From positions 434,001-498,000 of the forward strand of contig NZ_JAKJSD010000002.1 in the NCBI RefSeq assembly GCF_029029505.1: a stretch of 64,000 nucleotides of DNA. Direction: 5' to 3'. The translations under genes were made by a program, and so were the position numbers. Origin of the DNA: Ancylomarina sp. DW003 (lineage in GTDB: Bacteria; Bacteroidota; Bacteroidia; Bacteroidales; Marinifilaceae). Below are positions 25,486 through 35,400 of this stretch, in pieces. Under the pieces are notes generated by a model that saw only the letters and a list, made by a program, of their open reading frames with translations, was not told where the DNA came from and searched no databases. Each line of letters opens with the position of its first letter. The first letter of the stretch is position 1.

Positions 25486-25642
25486 TTGTCATCTTATTGA
25501 TATTTTAAAAAATTGAGGTTCTCAATCAGGATAATTCTTTCGAATAGAAAGCTTATCTTCAAGGATAGAAATTATTTCTTATGATATAGAGAAAATCAAT
25601 TGTTAATTAAGAAAAGTAGATGCGTTTTACTAATCAGACTTA

Positions 25643-25673
25643 CTTGTCTTTTACTCTTTTTTAATTAAATTTG
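25643..25673 (+). promoter_or_regulatory. Promoter of the E2 acyltransferase gene
   Basis: CTTG (25643-25646), 19 bases, TAAATTTG (25666-25673): near-consensus Bacteroidota promoter, 44 bases before the ATG at 25717. Confidence 0.65.
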
Positions 25674-25716
25674 TGTTCTATTTAGACTAAATAAACAAAC
25701 ACTAAACAAAATCAAT

Positions 25717-27033
25717 ATGGCAAAATACGAAATCTTTCTTCCAGCAATGGGTGAAGGAATCATCGAGGCTACAATTACAAAGCTCCTAAAAAACGAAGGC
25801 GATTCTGTTGAAGAAGAAGACTCTATTATGGAAATCGCAACTGATAAAGTTGACTCTGAAATACCAGCCCCTGCAAATGGTGTTATTGCAAAATTATTAT
25901 TCGAAGAAGGTGACGTTCCAAAGGTAGGTGACCTTATTGCAATTATTACAACAGATGGTGAGGCTATTGATGAAACTTCTACAGAAACAAAAGTTGAAGA
26001 AGTTGAAACTAAAAGCGTAACGCCTGATTTAACTATTGCCAAAGAAACACCAAAGGAAGCTGAGCCTGTAATGGCTAAGACTGAAAATGGGAACTTCGTT
26101 TCACCTCTTGTTCGTACCATTGCCAAAGCTGAAAATATTACAAACGAAGAATTAAATTCAATTCTTGGTTCAGGTGAAGGAAAGCGAATCACAAAAAAAG
26201 ATATTCTCCATTATATTGAGAACCGTAAAACGGCAAAAATTGCAGAACCAGTTGTTGCTCAGGAAACCACTCCGGTGATTATGCCTAAAGCTGATACACC
26301 AACTCACAATTCATATACAGGACAAAACGTCGAAATCATTGAGATGGATCGTATGAGAAAATTGATTTCTCAACATATGACTAATTCTCTTCAGGTATCA
26401 GCTCACGTGACTTCATTTATAGATGTAGATGTTACACCAATAGTACAATGGAGAGATAAGGTTAAAAATGATTTCTTAAAAAAGCACAATCAGAAATTAA
26501 CTTATACCCCTATTTTTGTTGAAGCGGTAAGCAAAGCCATTCAAGACTTTCCATTAATTAATGTTTCTGTTGATGGTGATAAAATCATCAAAAAGAATTT
26601 TGTAAATGTTGGAATGGCAACGGCTCTGCCTAATGGTAATCTTATTGTTCCCGTAATTAAAGATGCTGACGAGAAAAATCTAATTGGACTAACTAAGTCG
26701 GTTAATGATCTTGCCAATCGTGCCAGAGCAAACCAGTTGAAACCAGATGAGATTCAAGGAAGTACTTTTACAATTACAAACCTTGGAGCGTTTGGAAGTA
26801 CAACAGGAACGCCTATTATTAATCAACCTGAAGTTGCAATTTTAGCAGTTGGAGCAATTAAAAAGAAACCTGCAGTAATTGAAACACCACAAGGTGATAC
26901 CATAGGTATTAGACACATTATGGTGATGTCATTATCATATGATCATCGTGTGGTTGATGGTGGACTTGGAGGCATGTTCTTGAAACGTGTTGCAGAAAAC
27001 CTTGAGAATTTTGATACAACTCAATTATTATAA
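25717..27033 (+). CDS. 2-oxoacid dehydrogenase complex E2 (dihydrolipoamide acyltransferase)
   Basis: A 438-residue E2 subunit. Residues 1-78 are a lipoyl domain with lipoate lysine Lys44 in EIATDKVDSE. After a flexible linker, residues 125-165 form the E3/E1-binding domain (SPLVRTIAKAENI). Residues 205-438 are the acyltransferase core, with the catalytic histidine and aspartate in SYDHRVVDGG (His410, Asp414). It transfers acyl groups from E1 to CoA. The sequence resembles branched-chain (BCKDH-type) as much as pyruvate complexes; no E1 or E3 gene is nearby, so the complex cannot be assigned. Confidence 0.92.
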   Translation: MAKYEIFLPAMGEGIIEATITKLLKNEGDSVEEEDSIMEIATDKVDSEIPAPANGVIAKLLFEEGDVPKVGDLIAIITTDGEAIDETSTETKVEEVETKSVTPDLTIAKETPKEAEPVMAKTENGNFVSPLVRTIAKAENITNEELNSILGSGEGKRITKKDILHYIENRKTAKIAEPVVAQETTPVIMPKADTPTHNSYTGQNVEIIEMDRMRKLISQHMTNSLQVSAHVTSFIDVDVTPIVQWRDKVKNDFLKKHNQKLTYTPIFVEAVSKAIQDFPLINVSVDGDKIIKKNFVNVGMATALPNGNLIVPVIKDADEKNLIGLTKSVNDLANRARANQLKPDEIQGSTFTITNLGAFGSTTGTPIINQPEVAILAVGAIKKKPAVIETPQGDTIGIRHIMVMSLSYDHRVVDGGLGGMFLKRVAENLENFDTTQLL

Positions 27034-27085
27034 ATTGATATAAGCTCTTTAAATTTCTAATAAAGAACATAAAACACATATTAAA

Positions 27086-27120
27086 TGAAAGCGCAGAATT
27101 GGAATTCTGCGCTTTTTTTA
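27086..27120 (+). terminator. Rho-independent terminator after the E2 gene
   Basis: Perfect 13-bp stem AAAGCGCAGAATT with AATTCTGCGCTTT (27088-27115), then T's. Confidence 0.92.
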
Positions 27121-27355
27121 TGCAAAAAAATCAAAGTTTTTTATATCTTGCATTGTTCAGTGACAACAAGGTGTGTCGCAAGCATTATAAGTGTTTTGTT
27201 TGATTTTATTCTCTCGCTCCTATTTAAGGTATTTATAGAGAAATGTAAAGTATTCTCTTTATAAGTATTAGAATTAGTTTTGATCTGTATAAAATTCAAA
27301 TATTCACAATTCTCTCATTTTATATGATAATTAATTGTCTATAATATTTAAAAAT

Positions 27356-30307
27356 ATGGCAAAGTTGAATTCTGGGATTCACTCCAAAAACTCAACTCAA
27401 CTTTTAAGAACTATTTTGTTCTTTATAATTATAGCAATAGGTGTCAATAACAGTTTTGCCAATAATTCTTTCTCCACCGCTGATAAAACAAGTAAGCGTA
27501 AGAAGATGAAGATGGCAAAGACATATTTTGCCAACAAGAACTACGGTGAAGCTGCTCCTGTTTTATACGATCTATTACTTCTCGACAGAAAAAATGCAGA
27601 CCTAAATAATATGTTAGGTGTTTGTTATTACAATCTTGAATCAGAGAAAGAAAAGTCAACTGAATATCTGGAAAAAGCCATTCGATACACTAAATCGAAA
27701 AATAATATTCCTCTTGTCTATTATTACAATCTGGGCAAATCATATCATATCAATTATCAATTTAGTAAGGCCATTCGTACTTATACCAACCTTCTCAATT
27801 TGGTACCACGCAATGATGTGCAATACATTGCTGAGATTGAACGTGAAATAGAGGTTTGTAGAAATGCAATTCAACTAACAGAAAATCCAGTTAATATTAA
27901 AATTGAAAATCTGGGTAATTTAATCAATACCGAATATGCTGAACACAGCCCTGGTGTTACAGCCGATGAAACAACTATGGTTTTTACTTCCAGACGAAAT
28001 GGTACTGGTAGTAAGGTTGATAAAGATGGGCAATTCTTCGAGGATATTTATATTTCGCAACAGGTCAATGGTGTTTGGTCAGAACCTAAGGGTATTAGTA
28101 TTCTAAATACAAAAGATCACGATGCCTCAATATCTATTTCAGCAGATGGGCAAGAAATTTATGTTTACAAAGCTGGCTATTACAATAATAATGAATCAAA
28201 TGGTGGTGATATTTACGTGAGTAAGCTAAATGGTACGAATTGGACCAGACCACAAAAACTTCATACTGATATCAATTCACCAAGTAAAGAAAGTCATATT
28301 TCAATTGCCGCTGATGGAAGAACCATCTACTTTTCGAGTAATCGTCCTGGTGGTTATGGAAAAATGGATATTTATAGTGTGAAAAAATTGCCTAATGGAA
28401 AATGGGGTCCAGCTCAAAATCTGGGACCTAATATTAATACAATATACGACGACGAGGCGCCTTTTATTCACCATGATGGAATAAGTCTTTATTTCAGTTC
28501 GAAAGGACATAAAACAATGGGGGGATTCGATGTTTTCAAAGCAACTTTTGAAGGTGGTCATTGGAGCAAACCTAAAAATATTGGGTTTCCCATTAACTCA
28601 ACTAAAGAAGATATCTATTACACGCCCTCTCCTGACGGGAAAAGAGCCTATATGGCTTCTTACCGAAAAGGCTCATACGGTAGAGCTGATATCTTTAAAA
28701 TTGAAACTCCTGATGCTGATAATACAGGCTTATTTGTTCTAAAAGGCAAATTAATTAATACCAAAGGAAAACCTGTTGGGCATGCCAGAATTAAGCTAAG
28801 TCACAATAATAAAACGATTGGATTGTATCGACCTAATACCGCAACCGGGAAATTTCTATTTATTATAAATGCTGGAAAACAATACAATCTCGAAGTTCGT
28901 GCTGAAGGTTACCGACCATTAAGTACAGTAATGAATGTTCCTGCTGAATATGCCAACAAGGAAAATCATAGTGTTATTACACTCCTTCCGTTATCACTCC
29001 ATCGCAATGATGAAGATGATTACCCTGAGGAAGTGGATCTAATAGATTACAAGACGAGTAAAATTAACCTAGCAAAAGATACCATTAGTCCTGAGCTCAA
29101 GAATAAATTGGAAGATTCAGATTTAAAAGATCCTCTAAAAATTGTTTCTCCTGCAAAAGAAATTAATGTAGATGAAAAAGAAGCACCAAAGCCAATATTA
29201 AAAAAAGCAGATCAGACAGATAAAATAATTGAGACTTTAAAATCAGACATCAAAAAGGTTATAGCTATTCCTGTAATTACTCCAAATACTGAAGTGAAGA
29301 AACAACAGATTGATTCTATTGCTTCTTTAAGTTCTATATTCTTTACTATTGAGTTAGTTACGTCAGATTCTAGTTTACTAGCTAAGCTTAAAACCTTACC
29401 TGAAGTTGAATTGGTTAAGAATCCCGAGAACAAGAAAACATACATACAAGGTAGATATAAAGACTATAACGAGGCCTTAAAAGTTCAAGAAGTATTTAAG
29501 AAGCACGGGTTCAAAGAAGTTAAGATTCGCATGATTAAGCAAGATCAGATAGTGAAGGAACTTCCTAAGAAGGAAAACTATTATACTATTCAAATCTTAG
29601 CTCTTCAGATGCCAATGGTTCCTGAAATGTTTAACTATTTGGATAATGTTAAGATATTCAACGGTAATGACGGGCTGGTTCGATATACGTATAAGAAATT
29701 TAGATCGTTAAAAGCGGCGAATATTGAGCTTAACAGATTAATACGAATTGGATATTGGGATTCATTTATTAGGACTGTAATCAATGGTGAACTCACGTAC
29801 CCTGAGATGAAATTCTCAACGAGTACAGCTTATACCATTCAACTTATGTCTCTTAAAGACATGAGACCGGTATCTTATTTCAAAAATTTAAAAGGCGTAA
29901 ATGTATATAGAGATTCAAAAAATATTTATCGCTATTCTTATAAAATCTTCCCAACAAAATCAGAAGCTCAACTAGCTCTTGGCGAAGTTTTAAAGAAGAG
30001 TTATTGGGATGCCTTTGTTCGAAAAGCTTACTGGGCAGAAGAAATTCTATTCTCTAATTTATTAGACAAGAAATCTAATAAGTATACGGTTCAAATCATG
30101 GCTTTGAATCATCCTAAATCCTTGAACTATTTCAAGAATTTATCGTCAGAACGACTTAATATGAACAAAGGTAAAGATGGCTTATCCAGATATACTTATG
30201 GTGCCTTTGAGAATAAGAAAGATGAAAAAACTTATCTGGATATTGTATTCAAGAAAGGATATTACGATGCCTTCACACGTACAATTAAGTGGTACAATCA
30301 GAATTAA
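27356..30307 (+). CDS. TPR/PD40-propeller/carboxypeptidase-like surface protein ending in SPOR-like repeats (PorE-like head)
   Basis: A 983-residue exported protein. In order: a signal peptide (about 20-38), TPR helices (45-170), a PD40/WD40-like beta-propeller (about 195-445; repeats such as DGRTIYFSSNRPGGYGKMDIY), a carboxypeptidase-regulatory-like beta domain (455-535), a charged linker, and four SPOR-like repeats of about 75 residues from 655 to the end (YTIQILAL, YTIQLMSL, YTVQIMAL starts). TPR-propeller-CRD is the head of the type IX secretion protein PorE, but the OmpA peptidoglycan-binding tail is replaced. Start ATG 27356 is preferred over TTG 27335. The GNAT gene follows after 12 bases. 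Confidence 0.82.
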   Translation: MAKLNSGIHSKNSTQLLRTILFFIIIAIGVNNSFANNSFSTADKTSKRKKMKMAKTYFANKNYGEAAPVLYDLLLLDRKNADLNNMLGVCYYNLESEKEKSTEYLEKAIRYTKSKNNIPLVYYYNLGKSYHINYQFSKAIRTYTNLLNLVPRNDVQYIAEIEREIEVCRNAIQLTENPVNIKIENLGNLINTEYAEHSPGVTADETTMVFTSRRNGTGSKVDKDGQFFEDIYISQQVNGVWSEPKGISILNTKDHDASISISADGQEIYVYKAGYYNNNESNGGDIYVSKLNGTNWTRPQKLHTDINSPSKESHISIAADGRTIYFSSNRPGGYGKMDIYSVKKLPNGKWGPAQNLGPNINTIYDDEAPFIHHDGISLYFSSKGHKTMGGFDVFKATFEGGHWSKPKNIGFPINSTKEDIYYTPSPDGKRAYMASYRKGSYGRADIFKIETPDADNTGLFVLKGKLINTKGKPVGHARIKLSHNNKTIGLYRPNTATGKFLFIINAGKQYNLEVRAEGYRPLSTVMNVPAEYANKENHSVITLLPLSLHRNDEDDYPEEVDLIDYKTSKINLAKDTISPELKNKLEDSDLKDPLKIVSPAKEINVDEKEAPKPILKKADQTDKIIETLKSDIKKVIAIPVITPNTEVKKQQIDSIASLSSIFFTIELVTSDSSLLAKLKTLPEVELVKNPENKKTYIQGRYKDYNEALKVQEVFKKHGFKEVKIRMIKQDQIVKELPKKENYYTIQILALQMPMVPEMFNYLDNVKIFNGNDGLVRYTYKKFRSLKAANIELNRLIRIGYWDSFIRTVINGELTYPEMKFSTSTAYTIQLMSLKDMRPVSYFKNLKGVNVYRDSKNIYRYSYKIFPTKSEAQLALGEVLKKSYWDAFVRKAYWAEEILFSNLLDKKSNKYTVQIMALNHPKSLNYFKNLSSERLNMNKGKDGLSRYTYGAFENKKDEKTYLDIVFKKGYYDAFTRTIKWYNQN

Positions 30308-30319
30308 ATTCGCGTAGTA

Positions 30320-30853
30320 ATGCAAATTCTAGAAAACAATTCCATTCGACTCAGGGCTTTAGAACCTGAGGATTTGAAACTACTTTACAAGTGGGAAAAT
30401 AATTCTGAAATATGGGAAGTGAGCCATTGTCAAAAGCCATTTTCCTTATTTGTACTGAAACAATATCTCGAAACATCGCATCTTGATATCTATGAAAGCA
30501 AACAACTTAGATTGGTTATTGAACTAAAAGACAACAATACACCGATTGGACTAATTGATTTATTCGACTTTGATCCATTTCATAACAGAGCCGGCATAGG
30601 TGTGCTTTTGCATGATAAAATACACCGCCAAAAAGGCTACGCAAGTGAAGCTTTAGAAACTCTAATAAGCTATTGCTTTAACAGTTTACAAGTGCATCAA
30701 CTTTTCTGTAATATCACAACATGTAATCAAGCTAGTATTGATCTTTTCGAATCTAAAAACTTTGAAATTACAGGTACAAAAAAGCAATGGATAAAAAGTG
30801 AAAAAGGCTGGAAAGATGAACATTTTCTTCAGCTAATAAACTCTAAAAAATAA
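30320..30853 (+). CDS. GNAT N-acetyltransferase (RimJ/RimL-like)
   Basis: A 177-residue GNAT-fold enzyme: N-terminal IRLRALEPEDLKLLYKWENN, acyl-CoA-binding loop HRQKGYASEALETLISYCF and C-terminal FESKNFEITGTKKQWI. Such enzymes acetylate protein N-termini, antibiotics or polyamine-like amines using acetyl-CoA; spermidine acetyltransferase-like proteins are another possibility. It lies 12 bases behind the large PD40 protein gene, so it is probably co-transcribed with it, though the link in function is unclear. Confidence 0.87.
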   Translation: MQILENNSIRLRALEPEDLKLLYKWENNSEIWEVSHCQKPFSLFVLKQYLETSHLDIYESKQLRLVIELKDNNTPIGLIDLFDFDPFHNRAGIGVLLHDKIHRQKGYASEALETLISYCFNSLQVHQLFCNITTCNQASIDLFESKNFEITGTKKQWIKSEKGWKDEHFLQLINSKK

Positions 30854-30884
30854 AAAGGTCCAGATAAATCTGAACCTTTCTATT
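30851..30884 (+). terminator. Terminator after the GNAT gene
   Basis: Stem AAAGGTCCAGA with TCTGAACCTTT (one mismatch) around TAAA; the following tract is T-rich but short. Confidence 0.65.
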
Positions 30885-30906
30885 ATATGTAGTAACTCAA
30901 TGATAA

Positions 30907-31113
30907 CTATTCTACAATAATCACTTCGTCAAATATTTCAATTTTATCTCCCGGACGAATTTTTGCTCGCTTACGGTATTCAATCTCACCATTACGAATC
31001 ACCTGACCATCTTCAACAAAGATTTTTGCTTGTGCTCCACTCTCACTAAGACTTAATGCTTTTATTAGTTTTATCAATTCGATATATTCTGTATCTAGTT
31101 TGAAGTTAATCAT
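30907..31113 (-). CDS. S4-domain RNA-binding protein (YbcJ/YaaA-like)
   Basis: A 68-residue protein consisting of one S4 domain: IELIKLIKALSLSESGAQAKIFVEDGQV (in two helices) and RPGDKIEIFDEVIIVE at the end, with a basic patch (GEIEYRKRAKIRPG). The S4 fold binds structured RNA, often rRNA or tRNA. Length equals that of other stand-alone S4 proteins. It is the last gene of a minus-strand run after the repeat protein and the SpmA/SpmB-like protein, 60 bases downstream of the latter. Confidence 0.88.
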   Translation of the reverse strand: MINFKLDTEYIELIKLIKALSLSESGAQAKIFVEDGQVIRNGEIEYRKRAKIRPGDKIEIFDEVIIVE

Positions 31114-31173
31114 GGTTTAAAGCTTATGGTGTTATTAAAATTTTGAAAGGCAAAGGTATCCTTTTTCCTTAGA

Positions 31174-32406
31174 TTAATGAAAGAATAAATAAGCAATACC
31201 AATTGCAGCAATAATGCCAGCAAAATCGGCAATTAAACCACATGTAATAGCATATCTCGTATTCTTAATTCCAACTGCACCAAAATAAACTGCAATAATA
31301 TAAAAGGTCGTATCTGTGGCTCCTTGTAATACAGAAGTCATTCTTCCAATAAAGCTATCAGCGCCATACTGGGTCATTGCGTCTACCATCATACCTCGCG
31401 CACCAGAACCACTCAAAGGTTTCATTAAGGCTGTTGGCAGAGCAGGAATAAAATCACCATTTATACCTAATAGCATACATAATTTCTCAACAGATTGAAT
31501 AAACATATCCATAGCGCCAGAAGCTCTAAAAACACCAATGGCAACCAGGATTGCAATCAGATAAGGAATAATCTTTACGGCAATATTAAAACCATCCTTA
31601 GCTCCTTCAATAAAACTCTCGTATACATTAACCTTTCGAATAAAGGCAAGCAAAATAAAAGACACTATAACTGAAAAAAGGAATACATTACTAACCACTC
31701 TTGATATTAATGCGATCTGTTCTTTTTCAATACTCGAAAAATACATGATAATTGCAATAATAAAAGCAGTCATTCCACCTAAGTACATCAAAATAACTTT
31801 ATCCCACAACTTAATTTTTTGCATAACTGAAACTGCAATAAGTCCGGTAATAGTGGAAAAGTAAGTCGCTAATAGGATAGGAATAAATATATCTGAAGGG
31901 TTAACAGCTCCCAACTGAGCCCTGTAAACCATGATAGAAATTGGTATAATAGTTAAACCTGAAGTGTTTAATACCAAAAACATAATCTGTGCATTCGAAG
32001 CTCTCTCCTTGGTTGGATTAGCATCTTGCATTTGTGTCATGGCCTTCAGTCCCATTGGCGTTGCAGCATTATCTAAACCTAGCATGTTGGCAGCTAAATT
32101 CATCATGATGGAACCATGAGCCGGGTGATCTTTGGGCAATTCAGGAAACAAACGGTTAAAAAATGGACCTATCAATCGAGAGAAAATTTTGATAATACCA
32201 CCTCGTTCGCCAATCTTCATTATACCTAGCCAAAGTGTTAGTACACCTGTCAGGCCGAGTGAAATATCAAAGCCCGTTTTTGCCATATCAAAAGTTGAAT
32301 TTATCATGGCAGGAAAAACTTCCATATCACCGAAAAAAATCAACTTAATCAAGCCTACAACAAAAGCCAGAACAAAAAAGAAAACCCAAATATAATTTAA
32401 TGCCAT
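31174..32406 (-). CDS. Fused SpmA/SpmB-type nucleoside-recognition membrane protein
   Basis: A 410-residue polytopic membrane protein formed by two Gate (nucleoside-recognition) domains. The first half (MNLAANMLGLDNAATPMGLKAM) matches SpmA and the second half (LPTALMKPLSGSGARGMMVDAM, GATDTTFYIIAVYFGAVGIK) matches SpmB. In spore formers these are two genes needed for spore core dehydration; in non-sporulating Bacteroidota a single fused gene is common and its role is unknown, probably transport of a small solute. It starts 10 bases after the stop of the long repeat protein, so the two are co-expressed. Confidence 0.87.
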   Translation of the reverse strand: MALNYIWVFFFVLAFVVGLIKLIFFGDMEVFPAMINSTFDMAKTGFDISLGLTGVLTLWLGIMKIGERGGIIKIFSRLIGPFFNRLFPELPKDHPAHGSIMMNLAANMLGLDNAATPMGLKAMTQMQDANPTKERASNAQIMFLVLNTSGLTIIPISIMVYRAQLGAVNPSDIFIPILLATYFSTITGLIAVSVMQKIKLWDKVILMYLGGMTAFIIAIIMYFSSIEKEQIALISRVVSNVFLFSVIVSFILLAFIRKVNVYESFIEGAKDGFNIAVKIIPYLIAILVAIGVFRASGAMDMFIQSVEKLCMLLGINGDFIPALPTALMKPLSGSGARGMMVDAMTQYGADSFIGRMTSVLQGATDTTFYIIAVYFGAVGIKNTRYAITCGLIADFAGIIAAIGIAYLFFH

Positions 32407-32416
32407 ATAGTTTTAT

Positions 32417-35400
32417 TTACTTCAATTCCTTCTTCATATTCTCTAAACTCGCTTTAACCGCACCATCCTTAGGTTTCAATTTAAGTGCCTTTAGGTAGTA
32501 GAATTTGGCAACCGACAAATTACCTGCTTCTTTAGCTTTATTCCCTTTTTCAACTATTGAGTCAAATTCAGCATCCAATTCTCTTTGCTTGTCTTTATTA
32601 AAAGCATTCTCAATATCATCTAATTTATCCTCAACAAGAGTCTTATCTGCCGCAACAGACAAGGCTTGCTTATAATAATGTCGAGCCACAGAATAGTTCT
32701 TCTTAGCAAACTGTTCATCAGCTTTTTGCATCAACCTTTCATACTCAACACGCTCTTTTTCCGATTTGAAAGCAAACCTCAGCTCCTCAATTTCAGCTAA
32801 CTTTTCTCGTGGATAATCTCGATCAAATATCTTGATTGCTTTCTTATAATAAGCTTTTGCTTTTCCAAGGTATTTGTTCTTTATTGCATCATCTCCAAGT
32901 TCGATAAATGCCTTATATTCTTTCTCTTTTATCTTTAGTAGATTATCTCCAAAAGCATTGGTCGATTGCACCAATAAATTTTCTTCCTTTGCTTGTGCAT
33001 TAGCTTTTAATATCATTTTTATTTCCTGAAGTTGAGATCTAACATATACATCATCAGGTTTTATCTTTTGTGCAGATCTATATTTATGTCTGGCCAAGGT
33101 GTATGACTTCTTCTTAAAATGCGAGTCGGCAAGTTTTACAATTTCATTAAACTCTTTCTCTACTTTGCTGTTCTTTCTATCCAATTTTTCTTTCTTTGCC
33201 AAAGTCTCATCAATAATGGCAATTTGGTTTTCAGGATATTTCTCTTTTGACTTAATCTTAAGTGCAAGTAAATATTTGCCTTTTGCAGCCTTCCAACTTT
33301 CTTCTGAGAAAAGTTTGTTCCCTTGCTTAATATGCGCTTCGTACTTTTCTAACAAGGCTGTTTTTTCCTCCTTTGCAAGCTTCTCTTCAGCAATTCTATC
33401 TTTTACTAAGTTTATTTGCTTCAGAGCATAAGCATCATTTCTCATGATTTGAACAGCCGATTCATATTTTCCCAATGCCTCAGCATACTTCTCATTTTTA
33501 AATAGCTTGTCTCCTTCACTCACAAATGAACGGAACTGCTTATTAAGTATGGCTTTCTTTTTTGCAGATAAATCTGCGGCTTTAGCTAAAGCTTCTTTTT
33601 CTATAATCAAATCCTTTATTTTTTGGATCTGGCTCGTAGCATATTCATCACCATTCTTATATTCCAAAGCTTGCTTGTAGTTTGATGTTGCACTTTTAAA
33701 ACTTTCTGAACTAAATGCTGCATCTGCTAACATGATTGCCTTTGAGTATTTTTCATCAAGCGCTTGTTTAGCTTTCTCTTCATTCTTTTTTTCCTCAACC
33801 AGTCGATTCTGCTCATCTAAAATTTCATTTGCTTCCCTAATTCTATCTTTCGGATGCGTTTCCTTTGGTTTTAAATTCAAAGCTGCCTGATAGTTTGATA
33901 TTGCATTCGTATAATCTTCAACTTTAAATTCCGAATCGGCCTTACTTATTAGAATTTCATATTTCTCATCTAGCTTTTTCTTATCAGCTTTTATCCTATT
34001 TTCCTCTGCTATTAAATCATCCAGTTTCTTTAATTGCTCTTTTGGGTAAATTTCCTCAGGCTTCATCTCTGAGGCATTTCTGAATGTTTTTTTCGCAGCT
34101 AAATATTCACTCAATTTCAACTGTGAATTACCTGTGGTAATTAAAGCCTCATATCTAGCTTCAAATTCTTTCATTGCATTAGCTTGCTGTAGCTCTTTAG
34201 CCATCAACTCTTCAAGCTTATTCAGTTGATCTTTAGGATACTTTTCCGTGGGTTTGATTTCAATTGCTCTTTTATAATTATCACGAGAATCATAATATTT
34301 TTTAGCAGCTAGATTATTATCTCCCTTAACAATTAAATCATCATATTTTTTTAATAAAAGCTTTTGCTCCAGTTCTTTCTTAGCCTTTTCTTCAGCCTTT
34401 CTTTTCTTATCAACCTTTCCTTGCTTAGCTTTTTTCACTTGCTCTTTCAAGTAATTAGCTTTAGGTTTTAAATTAAGTGCTTGCTGATAACTAGCCATAG
34501 CTTTATCAAAATCCCCCGTGTTCATTTGAGAGTCAGCCAGAGAAACTAAATCTGCATACCTTTTCTCCTTCGCTTCCTTTTCTGCAAGCAACTTGGCCTG
34601 ATGTGCCATCAAGCTTTCAATTTTTACTAACTGAGCTTTAGGATAGGACTCATTGGGTTTAAGTGTCAAAGCATCATTATAACTTTGCTTTGCAGGAATA
34701 TAATCTCCATTTTTCAATTGTTTATCTCCTGCACTAACCAACAATTTATATTGATCATTTATTTCTTTCTGTTTGGCCTTATTAGCTAGCAAATTCTTTT
34801 CTCGTTCTATAGCATCATTAATTACCTGAATTTGTGTTTGAGGATAGGTCTCATCACTTTTAACTTCAAGAGCCTGATTATAAGAACTAATTGCAGCAGC
34901 ATAATCTTTCTTTGAAAATTGAGAGTCCGCTAACTTTATGATTTTTTTGTATTTGGCATCAATCGCTTTTTGTTGAGCCACAATTTGTTCGTTGGCCGCA
35001 GCTAATTGCTTCAAATAATCCAATTTATCCTCAATTATTTGAATCTGACTTTGAGGATAAGCTTCATCAGCTTTGACTTTGAGAGCTTCAGTATATTTCG
35101 ATTTTGCATTCTCATATTGCTTTGCCTCAAAAGCTATATCAGCTATTGCAATTAAATCAGTATATTTCTTTTCAGCTAATAAACGTTGCGCTTCAAGTTT
35201 ATCCTTTTGCCCAATCATTAATTTATCGATCTTAGCAATTTGACTTATAGGATATTCCTCTTCAGGCTTTAAGGTAGATGCTTCTGTATAAAATGACTTT
35301 GAATCGATATAATTTTTCTTTAGAAATTCTGAATCTCCTTTTTTAATGGCTGCGTTAAATTCAGCATTGATACGTGCTAAATTTGCAAGGTAAGCCTCTT

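Noticed and set aside
25665-26192. A 175-codon minus-strand frame opposite the E2 gene
   Set aside because: It lies entirely on the opposite strand of a clear lipoyl-domain gene and its promoter; its Ser/Ile/Val-rich translation is a codon-shadow pattern.
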